DNA of 32,947 nt. Origin: an uncultured Mycobacteriales bacterium. Lineage in GTDB: Bacteria > Actinomycetota > Actinomycetes > Mycobacteriales > CADCTP01. How positions within the stretch are numbered: the first letter of the stretch is position 1; each line of letters opens with the position of its first letter. Below the pieces are notes generated by a model that made no database searches, was not told the DNA's origin, and saw only the letters and a program-made list of their open reading frames with translations. The stretch lies in NCBI GenBank assembly GCA_902805565.1, contig CADCTP010000352.1, positions 1-32,947 on the forward strand, given 5' to 3'. This document shows, piece by piece, positions 6,138 to 14,581 of the stretch. The position numbers and the translations under genes are program-made.

Positions 6138-7460
6138 TCAGTGCAGCTTGGCGCCCACGGCGAGGAGCTTGGCCCGGAAGTTCTCGTAGCCGCGGTCGAG
6201 CAGCGAGGCCCCGCTGATCGTCGAGGTGCCCTGGGCGGACAGCGCCGCCAGCACGTACGAGAACCCGGCCCGCAGGTCCGGCACGTGCAGGTCGGTGCCC
6301 TGCAGCTTGGCCGGGCCGACGATGACCGCGGAGTGCCGGTGGTTGCGCGAGCCGAACCGGCACGGCGTGGAGCCGAGGCACTCGGTGAAGACCTGGATCT
6401 GCGCGCCGAGGGCCCGCAGCGCCTCGGTGTAGCCGAGGCGGTCCTCGTACACCGTCTCGTGCAGGACGGTGACCCCGTCGGCCTGGGTCAGCGCGGTGAT
6501 CAGCGGCGGCTGCCAGTCGGTCATGAAGCCGGGGTGCACGTCGGTCTCGATCACCAGCGGCCGCGGCATCGGCCGCTCCCGCCAGAACGTGACCTCGCCG
6601 CCGTCGGTGGAGAACTCGAAGTCGCCGCCGGCCCGCCGGTAGACGTTGAGGTAGGTGCTCAGGTCGCCCTGCCGGACGCCGGAGACGGTGATCCGGCCGT
6701 CGGTGGCCAGCGCGAGCCCGGCCCAGGAGGCGGCCTCCAGCCGGTCCGGCACCGCGGTGTAGTCGACGCCGCGCAGCGTGTGCACGCCGGTGACCTGGAT
6801 CGACCGGTTGGGCTTGACCGTGATGAGCGCGCCCATGCGCTGCAGCATCCCGATCAGGTCCATGATCTCCGGCTCGACCGCGGCGTTGTTGAGCACCGAG
6901 TCGCCGGCCGCGACGACCGCGCCGAGCAGGAACTGCTCGGTCGCGCCCACGCTCGGGAACGGCAGGTCGATGATCGCGCCGCGCAGCCCGGCCGGGGCGG
7001 TGAGCACGTAGCCGGTGTCGGTCCGCTCGTCCTTCGCGCCGAACGCCCGCAGCACGTCCAGGTGGAACCCGACCGGCCGCTCGCCGATCGAGCAGCCGCC
7101 CGGCCGCCAGATCTCCGCCTTGCCGGTGCGGTGCAGCAGCGGGGCGCAGGTCAGCACCGGGATGCGGCTGCGCTCGTGGAAGACGGCCAGCTCGCCCTCG
7201 CCGGCCAGGTGCACGTCGCGGGCGGTGATGGAGACCACGCCGCCGGCCGGGTCGGAGGTGGTGGTCGACCCCAGCGCCTCGACCAGGTCCGCGACGATGC
7301 CGATGTCGCGGACGAAGGAGACGTTGCGGATGGTGACGGGCTGCTCGGTGAGGAGGGCCGCGACCATCAGCTTCGGGACCGCGTTCTTCGAGCCGCGCAC
7401 CGGGACGGTCCCGTAGAGGGGGGCACCACCGGTGATGTGCAGCGTGTCGTCGACGGTCAT
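6138..7460 (-). CDS. murA: UDP-N-acetylglucosamine 1-carboxyvinyltransferase
   Basis: MurA transfers enolpyruvate from phosphoenolpyruvate to UDP-GlcNAc, the first committed step of peptidoglycan synthesis in the cytoplasm. The 440-residue protein has the substrate-binding VRGSKNAVPK (Lys25, Asn26) and the catalytic loop RPGGCSIGERPV with Cys123, the residue targeted by fosfomycin. The C-terminal half matches actinobacterial MurA: PDRLEAASW, ETDVHPGFMTDWQPPL, HETVYEDRLG and PDLRAGFSY. I start at ATG 7460 (MTVDDTLHITGG), which aligns with family N-termini. An in-frame TTG at 7505 adds 15 residues rich in Pro and Arg and is unlikely. It is followed 27 bp later by the lectin gene. I see no second copy in the window, so whether this is the main MurA cannot be told. 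Confidence 0.95.
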   Translation of the reverse strand: MTVDDTLHITGGAPLYGTVPVRGSKNAVPKLMVAALLTEQPVTIRNVSFVRDIGIVADLVEALGSTTTSDPAGGVVSITARDVHLAGEGELAVFHERSRIPVLTCAPLLHRTGKAEIWRPGGCSIGERPVGFHLDVLRAFGAKDERTDTGYVLTAPAGLRGAIIDLPFPSVGATEQFLLGAVVAAGDSVLNNAAVEPEIMDLIGMLQRMGALITVKPNRSIQVTGVHTLRGVDYTAVPDRLEAASWAGLALATDGRITVSGVRQGDLSTYLNVYRRAGGDFEFSTDGGEVTFWRERPMPRPLVIETDVHPGFMTDWQPPLITALTQADGVTVLHETVYEDRLGYTEALRALGAQIQVFTECLGSTPCRFGSRNHRHSAVIVGPAKLQGTDLHVPDLRAGFSYVLAALSAQGTSTISGASLLDRGYENFRAKLLAVGAKLH

Positions 7461-7698
7461 CTGGGTTGGGGTCTCCGTTCGGTCTCTTCCGGGCCGGGGT
7501 GGCAACCTCGTCCCCCGGAGTGGATGTTCCCGGTCGGAACTGATGACGCGGTACGGCCCTGATTCGTTGCGTCCGTTCGGGCGATGAGGCTACCCGGGCC
7601 CCGGGGTTTCACCGCTGAGGCGGGGCCCCACTACCCTCCTGCCGGGCCTTCGGCGGGGGAGGGCCGGACCGGAGGACGCGGCACACCTGAGGGGACCC

Positions 7699-8922
7699 AT
7701 GACGCAGAGCACGCTGCCGGGTACGGGACCGTGGTCCTGGCTGGAGCCGGGGCTGTGGGTCTACCGCTCCCGCGAGCTGGACCTGCTCGGCCAGGCGGAC
7801 GCCATGCTGGTGGGGGCGGCACCGGCGGCGCGGGCCGGCGGCTCCCAGCTGCTGGAGGCGAAGCGGCGGCTGCACGCCGCCGGGGTGGGCGCGGCGACCG
7901 CGCCGGCCGCGGTCGGCGGTGGCGGCCACCGGTACGTGGTGCAGGTCGGGATCCAGTTCCTGGCCGGCTACCGCGACCTGAACCTGCGCGACGCGGCGCA
8001 CGTCGGCCACGGCGCGCTGCTGGCCCAGGACCCGGAGTGGCACGGCCGGCGGGAGCTGGCCGCGGTCATCCGCGGCTCGCTGGTCGGGCTGGCCACCACC
8101 GAGCCGGCCACCGACCCGGACGTCGAGCCGGAGCTGGCCTCGGTCGCCACCCAGGCGGTGCCGACGGCGGACGGCTGGGCGATCACCGGCCGCAAGACGT
8201 GGGTGTCCCGGGTGGTCGAGGCGGACGCGTTCGTGGTGTTCGCGCGCAGCCCGGAGCACCTGGCCGCGTTCTACGTCCCGGCCGACGCGCCGGGCCTGAC
8301 CGCGGTGCCGGCGGCGCGGCCGGACGGCTCGTCCCCGGCCGGCTGGTCGTGGGGCGACCTGGTCCTCGAGCAGGTCCTGGTGCCGCCGACGGCCGTGCTG
8401 GGCGCGTCGGTGGGCGGGGTCGCGGTGTTCCGGCGGCACCTGGCCGACTACCGCCCGCTGGTCGCGGCGACCTGCCTGGGCGCCGCCGCGGCGGCGGTGG
8501 ACGGCTGGGTGGAGCAGGTCTCCTCGGCCGCGCCGCTGCCGGACCCGATGGTGCAGCGGCTGGGTGACCTGCGCGGCCGGGTGCTGCTGGCGCTGGGCGG
8601 GCTGTTCACCGGCGCGGCCCGCCCCGGCGGCGTGGACAGCTCCTGGTCGAAGATGGTCAAGGCCCAGGCCGTGCAGACCGCGATCGACGTGGTCCGGGCG
8701 GTCGAGCACGAGATGGAGACGGTGTCCGGCGGCGTGCCGGCGGCCGCGCTCGCCGGGGTGCGCCGGGCCCGGGCGGAGCTGACCGCGTTCGAGGCCGCGG
8801 ACGGCGCGGCGGCGCCGCTCCTGCGCTCGGCCGGCGAGCGGTTCGTGCAGTATTCGGCGGCCATTCTCGACGAGATTTCCGAGCCGACTTCGACCATGCC
8901 GCGCCCTCGGCTGTCGGACTGA
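7699..8922 (+). CDS. Acyl-CoA dehydrogenase-family flavoprotein (divergent)
   Basis: The 407-residue length and fold-type pattern fit the acyl-CoA dehydrogenase superfamily. A helical N-terminal part (1-130) comes first. A beta-domain follows with LATTEPATDPD (about 133-143) and GWAITGRKTWVSR (about 158-170), which normally line the FAD site. The C-terminal part is a helical bundle. The usual substrate-specific ACAD motifs and an obvious catalytic Glu are not clear, and the C-terminal bundle is divergent. It may therefore be a dehydrogenase or oxidase of an unusual substrate. ATG 7699 is preceded by GAGGGGA with a suitable gap. The gene stands alone, divergent from murA. A GC-rich hairpin in its upstream region (CCCTCC/GGAGGG with an inner GCCG/CGGC, 7634-7663) could form in the 5' leader. 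No neighbour reveals the pathway. Confidence 0.75.
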   Translation: MTQSTLPGTGPWSWLEPGLWVYRSRELDLLGQADAMLVGAAPAARAGGSQLLEAKRRLHAAGVGAATAPAAVGGGGHRYVVQVGIQFLAGYRDLNLRDAAHVGHGALLAQDPEWHGRRELAAVIRGSLVGLATTEPATDPDVEPELASVATQAVPTADGWAITGRKTWVSRVVEADAFVVFARSPEHLAAFYVPADAPGLTAVPAARPDGSSPAGWSWGDLVLEQVLVPPTAVLGASVGGVAVFRRHLADYRPLVAATCLGAAAAAVDGWVEQVSSAAPLPDPMVQRLGDLRGRVLLALGGLFTGAARPGGVDSSWSKMVKAQAVQTAIDVVRAVEHEMETVSGGVPAAALAGVRRARAELTAFEAADGAAAPLLRSAGERFVQYSAAILDEISEPTSTMPRPRLSD

Positions 8923-9036
8923 CCCGCTTATCGGAATTGTCCGTTCTACCAGCGGGTTCTACCGGTGAGTAATCGACTGGTGACCGGAGTTTCTACGCCG
9001 TCCCACGTTCAGTAGTCAAGACTTTACTTTCCGGTG

Positions 9037-9165
9037 CGAACGGAGCAGGCTCTGCCACCTACGGGGCCTGCGGGACGCTCATCCGGGTCCCGAGTGCACA
9101 TCTGAATCTGACTTCCCCGCGAGACGGGGGCGGCTTCCCAGTGCCGGGCCCGCCCCCGTCACCCA
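9037..9165 (+). ncRNA. Candidate structured RNA in the convergent acad-galK gap (weak)
   Basis: The gap at 8923-9158 is visibly richer in A/T than the rest of the window although no gene start faces it. A TACTTT hexamer at 9025-9030 could be a -10. Downstream come three hairpins: GCAGGC/GCCTGC (9045-9071), CGGGAC/GTCCCG (9071-9092) and the 11-bp stem at 9123-9160. No recognised RNA family or coding frame was found. No good -35 is visible, so this is only a candidate. Confidence 0.25.
9123..9160. terminator. GC-rich hairpin at the 3' end of galK
   Basis: GACGGGGGCGG (9123-9133) and CCGCCCCCGTC (9150-9160) form a perfect 11-bp stem with a 16-nt loop. It overlaps the galK stop codon and faces the converging acyl-CoA dehydrogenase-like gene. 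There is no T-run on either side, as is common for actinobacterial terminators. Confidence 0.6.
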
Positions 9166-10241
9166 ATTCTGTGCGCGCCCGCGGACGGGATCGCGTCGTA
9201 GAAGCCCGGACGTCCGAATCCGTTCTTGTCGTACGCCTCCTCGACCGCCGCCCGGACGGCGTCCTCGGTCCCGGCCCGGACCAGGGCCAGCACGCAGCCG
9301 CCGAACCCGCCGCCGGTCATCCGCGCGCCGAGCGCCCCGGCCTCCTCCGCGGTCGCCGCGATCAGGTCCACCCGCGGCACGGTGATCTCGAAGTCGTCCC
9401 GCATCGAGGCGTGGCTGGCCGACAGCAGCGGTCCGACCTCGGCGGTCCGGCCGTCCCGCAGCGCGGCCACGGTCTCCAGCACCCGGGCGTTCTCGGTGAC
9501 GACATGCCGGGCCCGGCGCAGCGGCGTGGCGTCCAGCCGGTCCAGGTCGGCGTCGGTGGCGTCCCGCAGGGCGGCCACCCCGAGCGTGCGGGCGGCGTCC
9601 TCGCAGGCCCGCCGGCGCTCGGCGTACGCGCCGTCGGTGAGCTGGTGCGGGGCCCGGCTGTCCACCAGCACGATCGCCAGGCCCGCCGCCGCCAGGTCCA
9701 GCGGGACCTGCTCGGCCTCCAGGCTGCGGCAGTCCAGGAACAGCGCGTGCGCCGGGGTGCAGAGCACCGAGGCCATCTGGTCCATGACCCCGCTGGGCAT
9801 GCCGACGAAGTCGTTCTCGGCCCGCTGGGCCAGCAGCGCCCGGTCCCGGGCCGCCAGCCCGAGGCCGAGCAGGTCGTCCAGCGCCGAGACCACCGAGCAC
9901 TCCAGCGCGGCCGAGGAGGACAGGCCGGCCCCCTCCGGCACGTCGCCGTCCACGGTGACGTCGAACCCGCCGCCGACGTCGTGCCCGGCCTCGCGCAGCG
10001 CCCACACCACCCCGGCGGCGTACGCGGCCCAGCCCTCGACCGAGCCCGGCTCCAGCCCGGCCACCGGCACCGGGTCGCTGTCGCCGCGCTGGGCCGACCG
10101 CAGCACGAGCGCGCCGTCGGTCCGCGGCCCGACCGTCGCGGTCGTCCCGTACGGCAGCGCGAACGGCAGCACGAAGCCGTCGTTGTAGTCGGTGTGCTCC
10201 CCGATCAGGTTGAGCCGGCCCGGGGCCCGCCAGGTCGTCAC
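9159..10241 (-). CDS. galK: Galactokinase
   Basis: GalK phosphorylates alpha-D-galactose at C1 with ATP in the Leloir pathway. The 360-residue protein begins [20 protein letters not shown], which contains the galactokinase signature ([12 protein letters not shown]). It has the GHMP phosphate-binding motif [11 protein letters not shown] (102-112), [16 protein letters not shown] with catalytic Asp154, and the C-terminal TGGGFGGC loop. The start is GTG 10241, which overlaps the galE stop in a GTGA. Translational coupling and shared transcription with galE are therefore expected. Neither galT nor a galactose transporter is next to it. The stop codon lies in the foot of a strong hairpin. Confidence 0.95.
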   Translation of the reverse strand: MTTWRAPGRLNLIGEHTDYNDGFVLPFALPYGTTATVGPRTDGALVLRSAQRGDSDPVPVAGLEPGSVEGWAAYAAGVVWALREAGHDVGGGFDVTVDGDVPEGAGLSSSAALECSVVSALDDLLGLGLAARDRALLAQRAENDFVGMPSGVMDQMASVLCTPAHALFLDCRSLEAEQVPLDLAAAGLAIVLVDSRAPHQLTDGAYAERRRACEDAARTLGVAALRDATDADLDRLDATPLRRARHVVTENARVLETVAALRDGRTAEVGPLLSASHASMRDDFEITVPRVDLIAATAEEAGALGARMTGGGFGGCVLALVRAGTEDAVRAAVEEAYDKNGFGRPGFYDAIPSAGAHRIG

Positions 10242-11200
10242 CGGGCCCTCGCCTGCTCGAACGCCCACGCGTCGGCGACCATCTCGTCCACCGTCGGTTT
10301 GCGGGGGACCCAGCCCAGGTCCTCCCGGATCCGGGCGCTGGAGGCGACCAGCACCGCCGGGTCGCCGCCGCGGCGCGGCTGCACCTCGGTCGGCACCGGG
10401 TGCCCGGTGACCCGGCGCACCGCCTCCACCACGTCGAGCACGGAGAAGCCGGCGCCGCTGCCCAGGTTGTAGATGCGGTGCTCGCCGGGGACGGTCGCGT
10501 CCAGGGCCAGCTGGTGGGCGTCGGCCAGGTCGTCGACGTGCACGTAGTCCCGGATGCAGGTGCCGTCCGGGGTCGGGTAGTCGTCGCCGAAGATCCCGAA
10601 CGTCGGCCGCCGGCCGCTGACCACCTGCAGCGCGATGGGGATTATGTGCGTCTCGGTGGCGTGCCGCTCGCCCTGCGGCCCGGAGGCGCCGGCCACGTTG
10701 AAGTAGCGCAGGCTGATCGCGCCCAGGCCGTGCGCCTGCGCCTCCGAGGTGATCATCATGTCCACCGCGAGCTTGGACGCCCCGTACGGGTTGGTCGGCC
10801 GGGTCGGCGCGGTCTCCACGATCGGGACCTCGTCCGGCTCGCCGTACGTGGCGGCGGTGGAGGAGAACACCAGCCGCGGCACCGCGTTGGCCCGCATCGC
10901 CTCCAGCAGGGCCAGGCTGCCGACCACGTTGGTCCGCCAGTACCGCTCGGGGTGCTGGGTCGACTCGCCGACCAGCGCCTTCGCCGCGAAGTGCAGCACG
11001 CCGTCGTACTGGTCGCGGGACAGCACGGCCGCCGCCGCGTCCTCCAGCGTGCCCTCGACGAACGCCGCCCCGTCCGGGACCGAGTCCGCGTGCCCGGTCG
11101 AGAGGTCGTCGAGCACGGTGACCTCGTGGCCGGCCTTCAGCAGGTGCAGCGTGACCACGCCGCCGATGTAACCGGCACCGCCGGTGACGAGCAGCCGCAC
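10238..11200 (-). CDS. galE: UDP-glucose 4-epimerase
   Basis: GalE interconverts UDP-glucose and UDP-galactose using bound NAD. The 320-residue protein starts [14 protein letters not shown], the Rossmann dinucleotide loop. It has SSTAATYG (113-120) and the catalytic pair Tyr139 and Lys143 in NPYGASK. The family motifs LRYFNVAGA and [10 protein letters not shown] follow. Start GTG 11200 is preceded by AGGAGG (11204-11209 on the complement). It is the first gene of a galE-galK pair. The upstream gap of 66 bp is shared with the divergent CorC-like gene. Besides galactose use, it could supply UDP-galactose for cell-surface glycans. Confidence 0.95.
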   Translation of the reverse strand: MRLLVTGGAGYIGGVVTLHLLKAGHEVTVLDDLSTGHADSVPDGAAFVEGTLEDAAAAVLSRDQYDGVLHFAAKALVGESTQHPERYWRTNVVGSLALLEAMRANAVPRLVFSSTAATYGEPDEVPIVETAPTRPTNPYGASKLAVDMMITSEAQAHGLGAISLRYFNVAGASGPQGERHATETHIIPIALQVVSGRRPTFGIFGDDYPTPDGTCIRDYVHVDDLADAHQLALDATVPGEHRIYNLGSGAGFSVLDVVEAVRRVTGHPVPTEVQPRRGGDPAVLVASSARIREDLGWVPRKPTVDEMVADAWAFEQARAR

Positions 11201-11253
11201 GGATCCTCCTCAGCATCGCAGGTGTTCCCGGGCTGCCCGGGGAAGGGCGACCG

Positions 11254-11259
11254 TACACT
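11254..11259 (+). promoter_or_regulatory. Probable -10 of a leaderless promoter for the CorC/HlyC-like gene
   Basis: TACACT fits TAnnnT and ends 7 nt before ATG 11267. There is no Shine-Dalgarno sequence in between. Transcription would start at or next to the A of the start codon. No convincing -35 is seen. Confidence 0.5.
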
Positions 11260-11266
11260 TTGCCCG

Positions 11267-12664
11267 ATGAGCGGCACCTGGGTGAACGCCCTGCTCGTCC
11301 TCGGATTCGTGTTGCTCGGCGGCTGCTTCTCCGCGGCCGAGATCGCGCTGGTCTCGCTGCGGGAGAGCCAGGTCAAGGCGCTGACCGAGCGGGGCGCCCG
11401 CGGTGCGCGGCTGGCCAAGCTGACCGGCGACCCCAACCGGTTCCTGGCCGCGGTGCAGGTCGGCGTCACGCTGGCCGGGTTCTTCTCCGCGGCCTTCGGT
11501 GCGGCGACCCTGGCCGGGCCGCTGGCGGACCTGCTGCTGGCCTGGGGCGTGCCGGACGGGGTGGCCGACACGGCCGCGTTCATCGGCATCACCATCCTCA
11601 TCTCCTACGTGTCGCTGGTGCTCGGCGAGCTGGCCCCGAAGCGGCTGGCCCTGCAGCGGGCGGAGTCGGTGGCGCTGCTCGCCGCCGCGCCGCTGGACCG
11701 GATCGCCACCATGTCCCGCCCGCTGATCTGGCTGCTGTCCCGGACCACCGACCTGGTGGTCCGGCTGGCCGGCGGCGACCCGGACGCCAACCGGGAGGCG
11801 ATCACCGACGAGGAGCTGCGCGGGCTGGTGGCCGCGCACGAGTCGCTGCCCGCGGACGAGCGCAAGCTGATCGACGACGTGTTCTCCGCCGGCGACCGGC
11901 AGGTGCGGGAGGTGATGGTGCCGCGCACCGAGGTCGAGTTCCTCGACGTCGGCACCACGGTGTCCCGGGCCGCCCGGCTCGCCATGGAGGCACCGCACTC
12001 CCGCTACCCGGTGGCCCGGCGGGACTCCGACGACGTGATCGGCTTCGTGCACATCCGCGACCTGCTCGCCCCGGACGTGCCCGGCGGCCGGGCGGCGACC
12101 GTCGGCGGGATGGCCCGCGAGGTCAAGCGGCTGCCCGGCACGAAGAAGGTGCTCTCCGCGCTGTCGGAGATGCGCCGGGAGGGCCACCACCTGGCGATCG
12201 TCGAGGACGAGTACGGCGGCACCGACGGCATCGTGACCCTCGAGGACCTGATCGAGGAGCTGATCGGCGAGATCCGCGACGAGTACGACGAGGCCGGTTC
12301 CGCGCCGGCCCGGCCGGGTGGGCCGGCCGAGGTGGACGGACTGCTCAACCTGGACGACCTGTTCGAGCAGACCGGGCTGCGGCTGCCCGAGGGACCGTAC
12401 GAGACCGCCGCCGGCTGGGTGATGTGGAAGCTCGGCCGGCTGCCGATGCCGGGCGACGTGCTCCTCGCGCAGCCGGCGACGCCGGCCTCCGGCTCGGAGG
12501 AGCCGAAGGACTGGACCGTGCGGGTGCTGGAGCTGGACGGGCGGCGGGTGTCCCGGCTGCGGGTGGAGCCGCCGGTGGCCGAGGTCGAGGAGCCGGCGCC
12601 GCCGACGGTCCTGGACGAGCCGGCGGGCGAGCCCCCGGCCCGGGGATCCGCCCAGGTCGTCTGA
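11267..12664 (+). CDS. CNNM/CorC (HlyC)-family membrane protein with CBS pair
   Basis: The 465-residue protein has an N-terminal membrane domain of the DUF21/CNNM type (about residues 1-190). It starts with a hydrophobic helix containing GGCFSAAEIALVS and later has VLGELAPKRLALQ. A pair of CBS nucleotide-binding modules follows (about 205-325), with MVPRTEVEFLDV and HHLAIVEDEYGGTDGIVTLE. A CorC/HlyC C-terminal domain then spans about 340-425. Related proteins are linked to magnesium or cobalt export and resistance, and some were misnamed haemolysins; toxicity is not implied. The last 30 residues are an acidic Pro/Ala-rich tail. ATG 11267 appears leaderless. The gene is monocistronic and is followed by the 16-bp tandem repeat. 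Confidence 0.9.
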   Translation: MSGTWVNALLVLGFVLLGGCFSAAEIALVSLRESQVKALTERGARGARLAKLTGDPNRFLAAVQVGVTLAGFFSAAFGAATLAGPLADLLLAWGVPDGVADTAAFIGITILISYVSLVLGELAPKRLALQRAESVALLAAAPLDRIATMSRPLIWLLSRTTDLVVRLAGGDPDANREAITDEELRGLVAAHESLPADERKLIDDVFSAGDRQVREVMVPRTEVEFLDVGTTVSRAARLAMEAPHSRYPVARRDSDDVIGFVHIRDLLAPDVPGGRAATVGGMAREVKRLPGTKKVLSALSEMRREGHHLAIVEDEYGGTDGIVTLEDLIEELIGEIRDEYDEAGSAPARPGGPAEVDGLLNLDDLFEQTGLRLPEGPYETAAGWVMWKLGRLPMPGDVLLAQPATPASGSEEPKDWTVRVLELDGRRVSRLRVEPPVAEVEEPAPPTVLDEPAGEPPARGSAQVV

Positions 12665-12711
12665 GGCCGGCCGGTCCGGGGTCCCTGGTCGGCGGCGCTC
12701 CGGGGTCGCGA

Positions 12712-12853
12712 GTGCTCCAGGCCCCCGGTGCTCCAGGCCCCCGGTGCTCCAGGCCCCCGGTGCTCCAGGCTTCCGGTGCTCCGGGTCGCCGGTGCTCCAG
12801 GCTTCCGGTGCTCCGGTCGCCGGTGCTTCGGGTCGCCGGTGCGCCGGTCGGGG
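12712..12853. repeat. Intergenic tandem repeat, nine copies of a 16-bp unit
   Basis: Units start at 12712, 12728, 12744, 12760, 12776, 12792, 12808, 12823 and 12839. The first three are identical (GTGCTCCAGGCCCCCG). Later copies vary in the second half (CTTCCG or GTCGCCG), and the seventh and ninth have lost one base. The first half GTGCTCC is the most conserved part. It fills the gap between the CorC-like gene and the next operon. No reading frame with features is apparent across it. Confidence 0.95.
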
Positions 12854-12906
12854 GACGGGGATCGTGTTCGGTGAACCGGCCGGCGTCCGGCTGATCTAAT
12901 CGCGGG

Positions 12907-12948
12907 GTGCTTCTTCTCTGCCGCCTCGCCGCCGGCCGGGCGCCGTGA
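12907..12948 (+). CDS. Possible 13-codon leader peptide, coupled to the next gene (weak)
   Basis: GTG 12907 opens the frame MLLLCRLAAGRAP and ends at TGA 12946-12948. That stop overlaps the GTG start of the 2H phosphoesterase in a GTGA. TCTAAT (12895-12900) lies 6 nt before the GTG, where a leaderless -10 would be, though it lacks the conserved A at position two. A coupled leader would explain why the next gene has no ribosome site. It is too short to prove by sequence. Confidence 0.35.
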   Translation: MLLLCRLAAGRAP

Positions 12949-13466
12949 CGACCACCCGGGTCGGAGTGGTCATCTCGGTGCCGACGCCGTGGCGCCAGGT
13001 GCTGGCCGGCTGGCGGGTCCGGGTCGGTGACGCGGAGATCACCCGGATCCCGCCGCACGTGACGCTGCTGCCGCCGACCGAGGTGCCGGCGGAGCTGCTG
13101 CCGGAGATCGACGACCACCTGGCCGCGGTCGCCGACGGGCACGGGCCGTTCGAGATCCACCTGTCCGGCACCGGCACGTTCCGGCCGGTGTCCGACGTGG
13201 TGTTCGTCGCGGTGGCGGCGGGGATCGCGCAGTGCGAGCAGTTGGAGCGCCGGGTGCGGTCGGGGCCGCTGCACCGGGAGACCCGCTTCCCGTACCACCC
13301 GCACGTCACGGTCGCCCACGACATCCCGCACGAGGGACTCGACGAGGCGTACGAGGGGCTGGCGGCGTTCGACGCCCGGTTCGCCGTGCGCGGGTTCACG
13401 GCGTTCCAGCAGGAAGCCGGTGGGGTATGGGCTGTACGGAAGGACTTCGCACTCCGGGGGAGCTGA
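12945..13466 (+). CDS. 2H phosphoesterase superfamily protein (2'-5' RNA ligase-like)
   Basis: The 173-residue protein contains the two HxT motifs of the 2H phosphoesterase/RNA ligase superfamily: HVT in PPHVTLLPP (about residues 38-40) and HVT in YHPHVTVAH (about 120-122). They lie about 80 residues apart, as in the family. Such enzymes act on 2'-5' or cyclic phosphate bonds in RNA or nucleotides; the substrate of this one is unknown. GTG 12945 overlaps the stop of a possible leader peptide, and no ribosome site precedes it. The YihY-like gene starts 3 bp after its stop, so the two form an operon. Confidence 0.82.
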   Translation: MTTTRVGVVISVPTPWRQVLAGWRVRVGDAEITRIPPHVTLLPPTEVPAELLPEIDDHLAAVADGHGPFEIHLSGTGTFRPVSDVVFVAVAAGIAQCEQLERRVRSGPLHRETRFPYHPHVTVAHDIPHEGLDEAYEGLAAFDARFAVRGFTAFQQEAGGVWAVRKDFALRGS

Positions 13467-13469
13467 CCG

Positions 13470-14573
13470 ATGCCGGGCCTCGTCGACCGGGTCAAGGGAA
13501 CGCTGCGCGAGCAGCGGGCCCGGCGGCCGTGGCTGGACCATCTCGTGCGGGCCTACACGCAGTACAAGAACGCGCACGGCGACCACCTCGCCGCCGCGAT
13601 CACCTACTTCAGCTTCCTGGCGATCTTCCCGCTGGTGCTGCTCGCCACCTCGGTCGCCGGCTTCGTGCTGGCGAACAACGAGCGCCTGCAGGGCGAGCTG
13701 CGGGAGGTCATCGCGGACAACGTGCCCGGCTCGCTCGGCGGGACGCTGTCGGACTCGGTCGGCTCGATCATCGCCAACCGCGGCAGCATCGGGGTCATCG
13801 CCCTGCTCGGCGTGGCGTACGCGGGGCTCGGCTGGGTCGGCAACCTGCGCACCGGCGTGCAGGTGGTGTGGGCGTGCGAGACGACCGAGGAGAACTTCGT
13901 CAAGGCCAAGGCCGGCGACCTGCTGGTGCTGATCGGCCTCGGGCTCGGGATCGTGCTGTCGCTGGCGCTCACCTCCGGCGGGACCGCGGCGACCAACGCC
14001 ATCGTGAACGCCTTGGGCATCGACGGCATCCCCGGGATGGGCCTGCTCGTCGGGGCGGTGGCGATCGCGCTGGCGCTCGCGGCGGACACGCTGCTGTTCA
14101 TCTGGCTGTTCGTCCGGCTGCCGCGCCGGCCGGTGCGCTACAAGACCGTGGTGCGCGGGGCCCTCCTCGCCGCCATCGGGTACGAGATCCTCAAGGTCGT
14201 CGGGACGACGTACATCGCCGGCGTGAGCAGCAACCCGACGTACGGGCCGTTCGCGGCGGCGGTCGGCCTGCTGGTCTGGATCGACCTGGTGTCCCGGTTC
14301 CTGCTGCTCACCGCGGCCTGGACGGCGACCGGCAAGCAGCCGGAGGGCTCGAGCGAGTGCGGCGACGACGAGCCGGAGGAGGGGTACGCGGTGCCGGTCG
14401 CCGACCGCCCGGCCGACGGCCGGGACGTCCTCGGGCCGGTGCCCGCGAACGGCGACCGGCCGGTCGGCGCGACCCGCCCGGCCGCGGTGGCCGGCGTCCT
14501 GGTCGGCACCGGGGCGGTGCTGGGGGCCGGCACCGCGACCGCGGCCGGCCGCTACCTCCGCCGCCACCGCTGA
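13470..14573 (+). CDS. YihY/BrkB-family inner-membrane protein
   Basis: The 367-residue protein has about six hydrophobic segments, starting at LAAAITYFSFLAIFPLVLLA (about residues 38-57) and ending with LVWIDLVSRFLLLTAAWTAT (about 264-283). This is the YihY/BrkB pattern. The family was once called ribonuclease BN by mistake and its function is not settled. The C-terminal 80 residues are charged and disordered, then end in a hydrophobic stretch rich in Ala, Gly and Val and a basic end (RYLRRHR). The start ATG 13470 has GGGGGAG about 9 nt upstream, and the gene follows the RNA ligase-like gene by 3 bp. Confidence 0.88.
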   Translation: MPGLVDRVKGTLREQRARRPWLDHLVRAYTQYKNAHGDHLAAAITYFSFLAIFPLVLLATSVAGFVLANNERLQGELREVIADNVPGSLGGTLSDSVGSIIANRGSIGVIALLGVAYAGLGWVGNLRTGVQVVWACETTEENFVKAKAGDLLVLIGLGLGIVLSLALTSGGTAATNAIVNALGIDGIPGMGLLVGAVAIALALAADTLLFIWLFVRLPRRPVRYKTVVRGALLAAIGYEILKVVGTTYIAGVSSNPTYGPFAAAVGLLVWIDLVSRFLLLTAAWTATGKQPEGSSECGDDEPEEGYAVPVADRPADGRDVLGPVPANGDRPVGATRPAAVAGVLVGTGAVLGAGTATAAGRYLRRHR

Positions 14574-14581
14574 CCGTCGGT

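Noticed and set aside
11267-12664. Haemolysin virulence gene
   Set aside because: The HlyC/TlyC label is historic; the domain order is that of CNNM/CorC-type ion-related proteins.
12712-12853. CRISPR array
   Set aside because: Units are 16 bp and directly joined, without unique spacers, and there are no cas genes.
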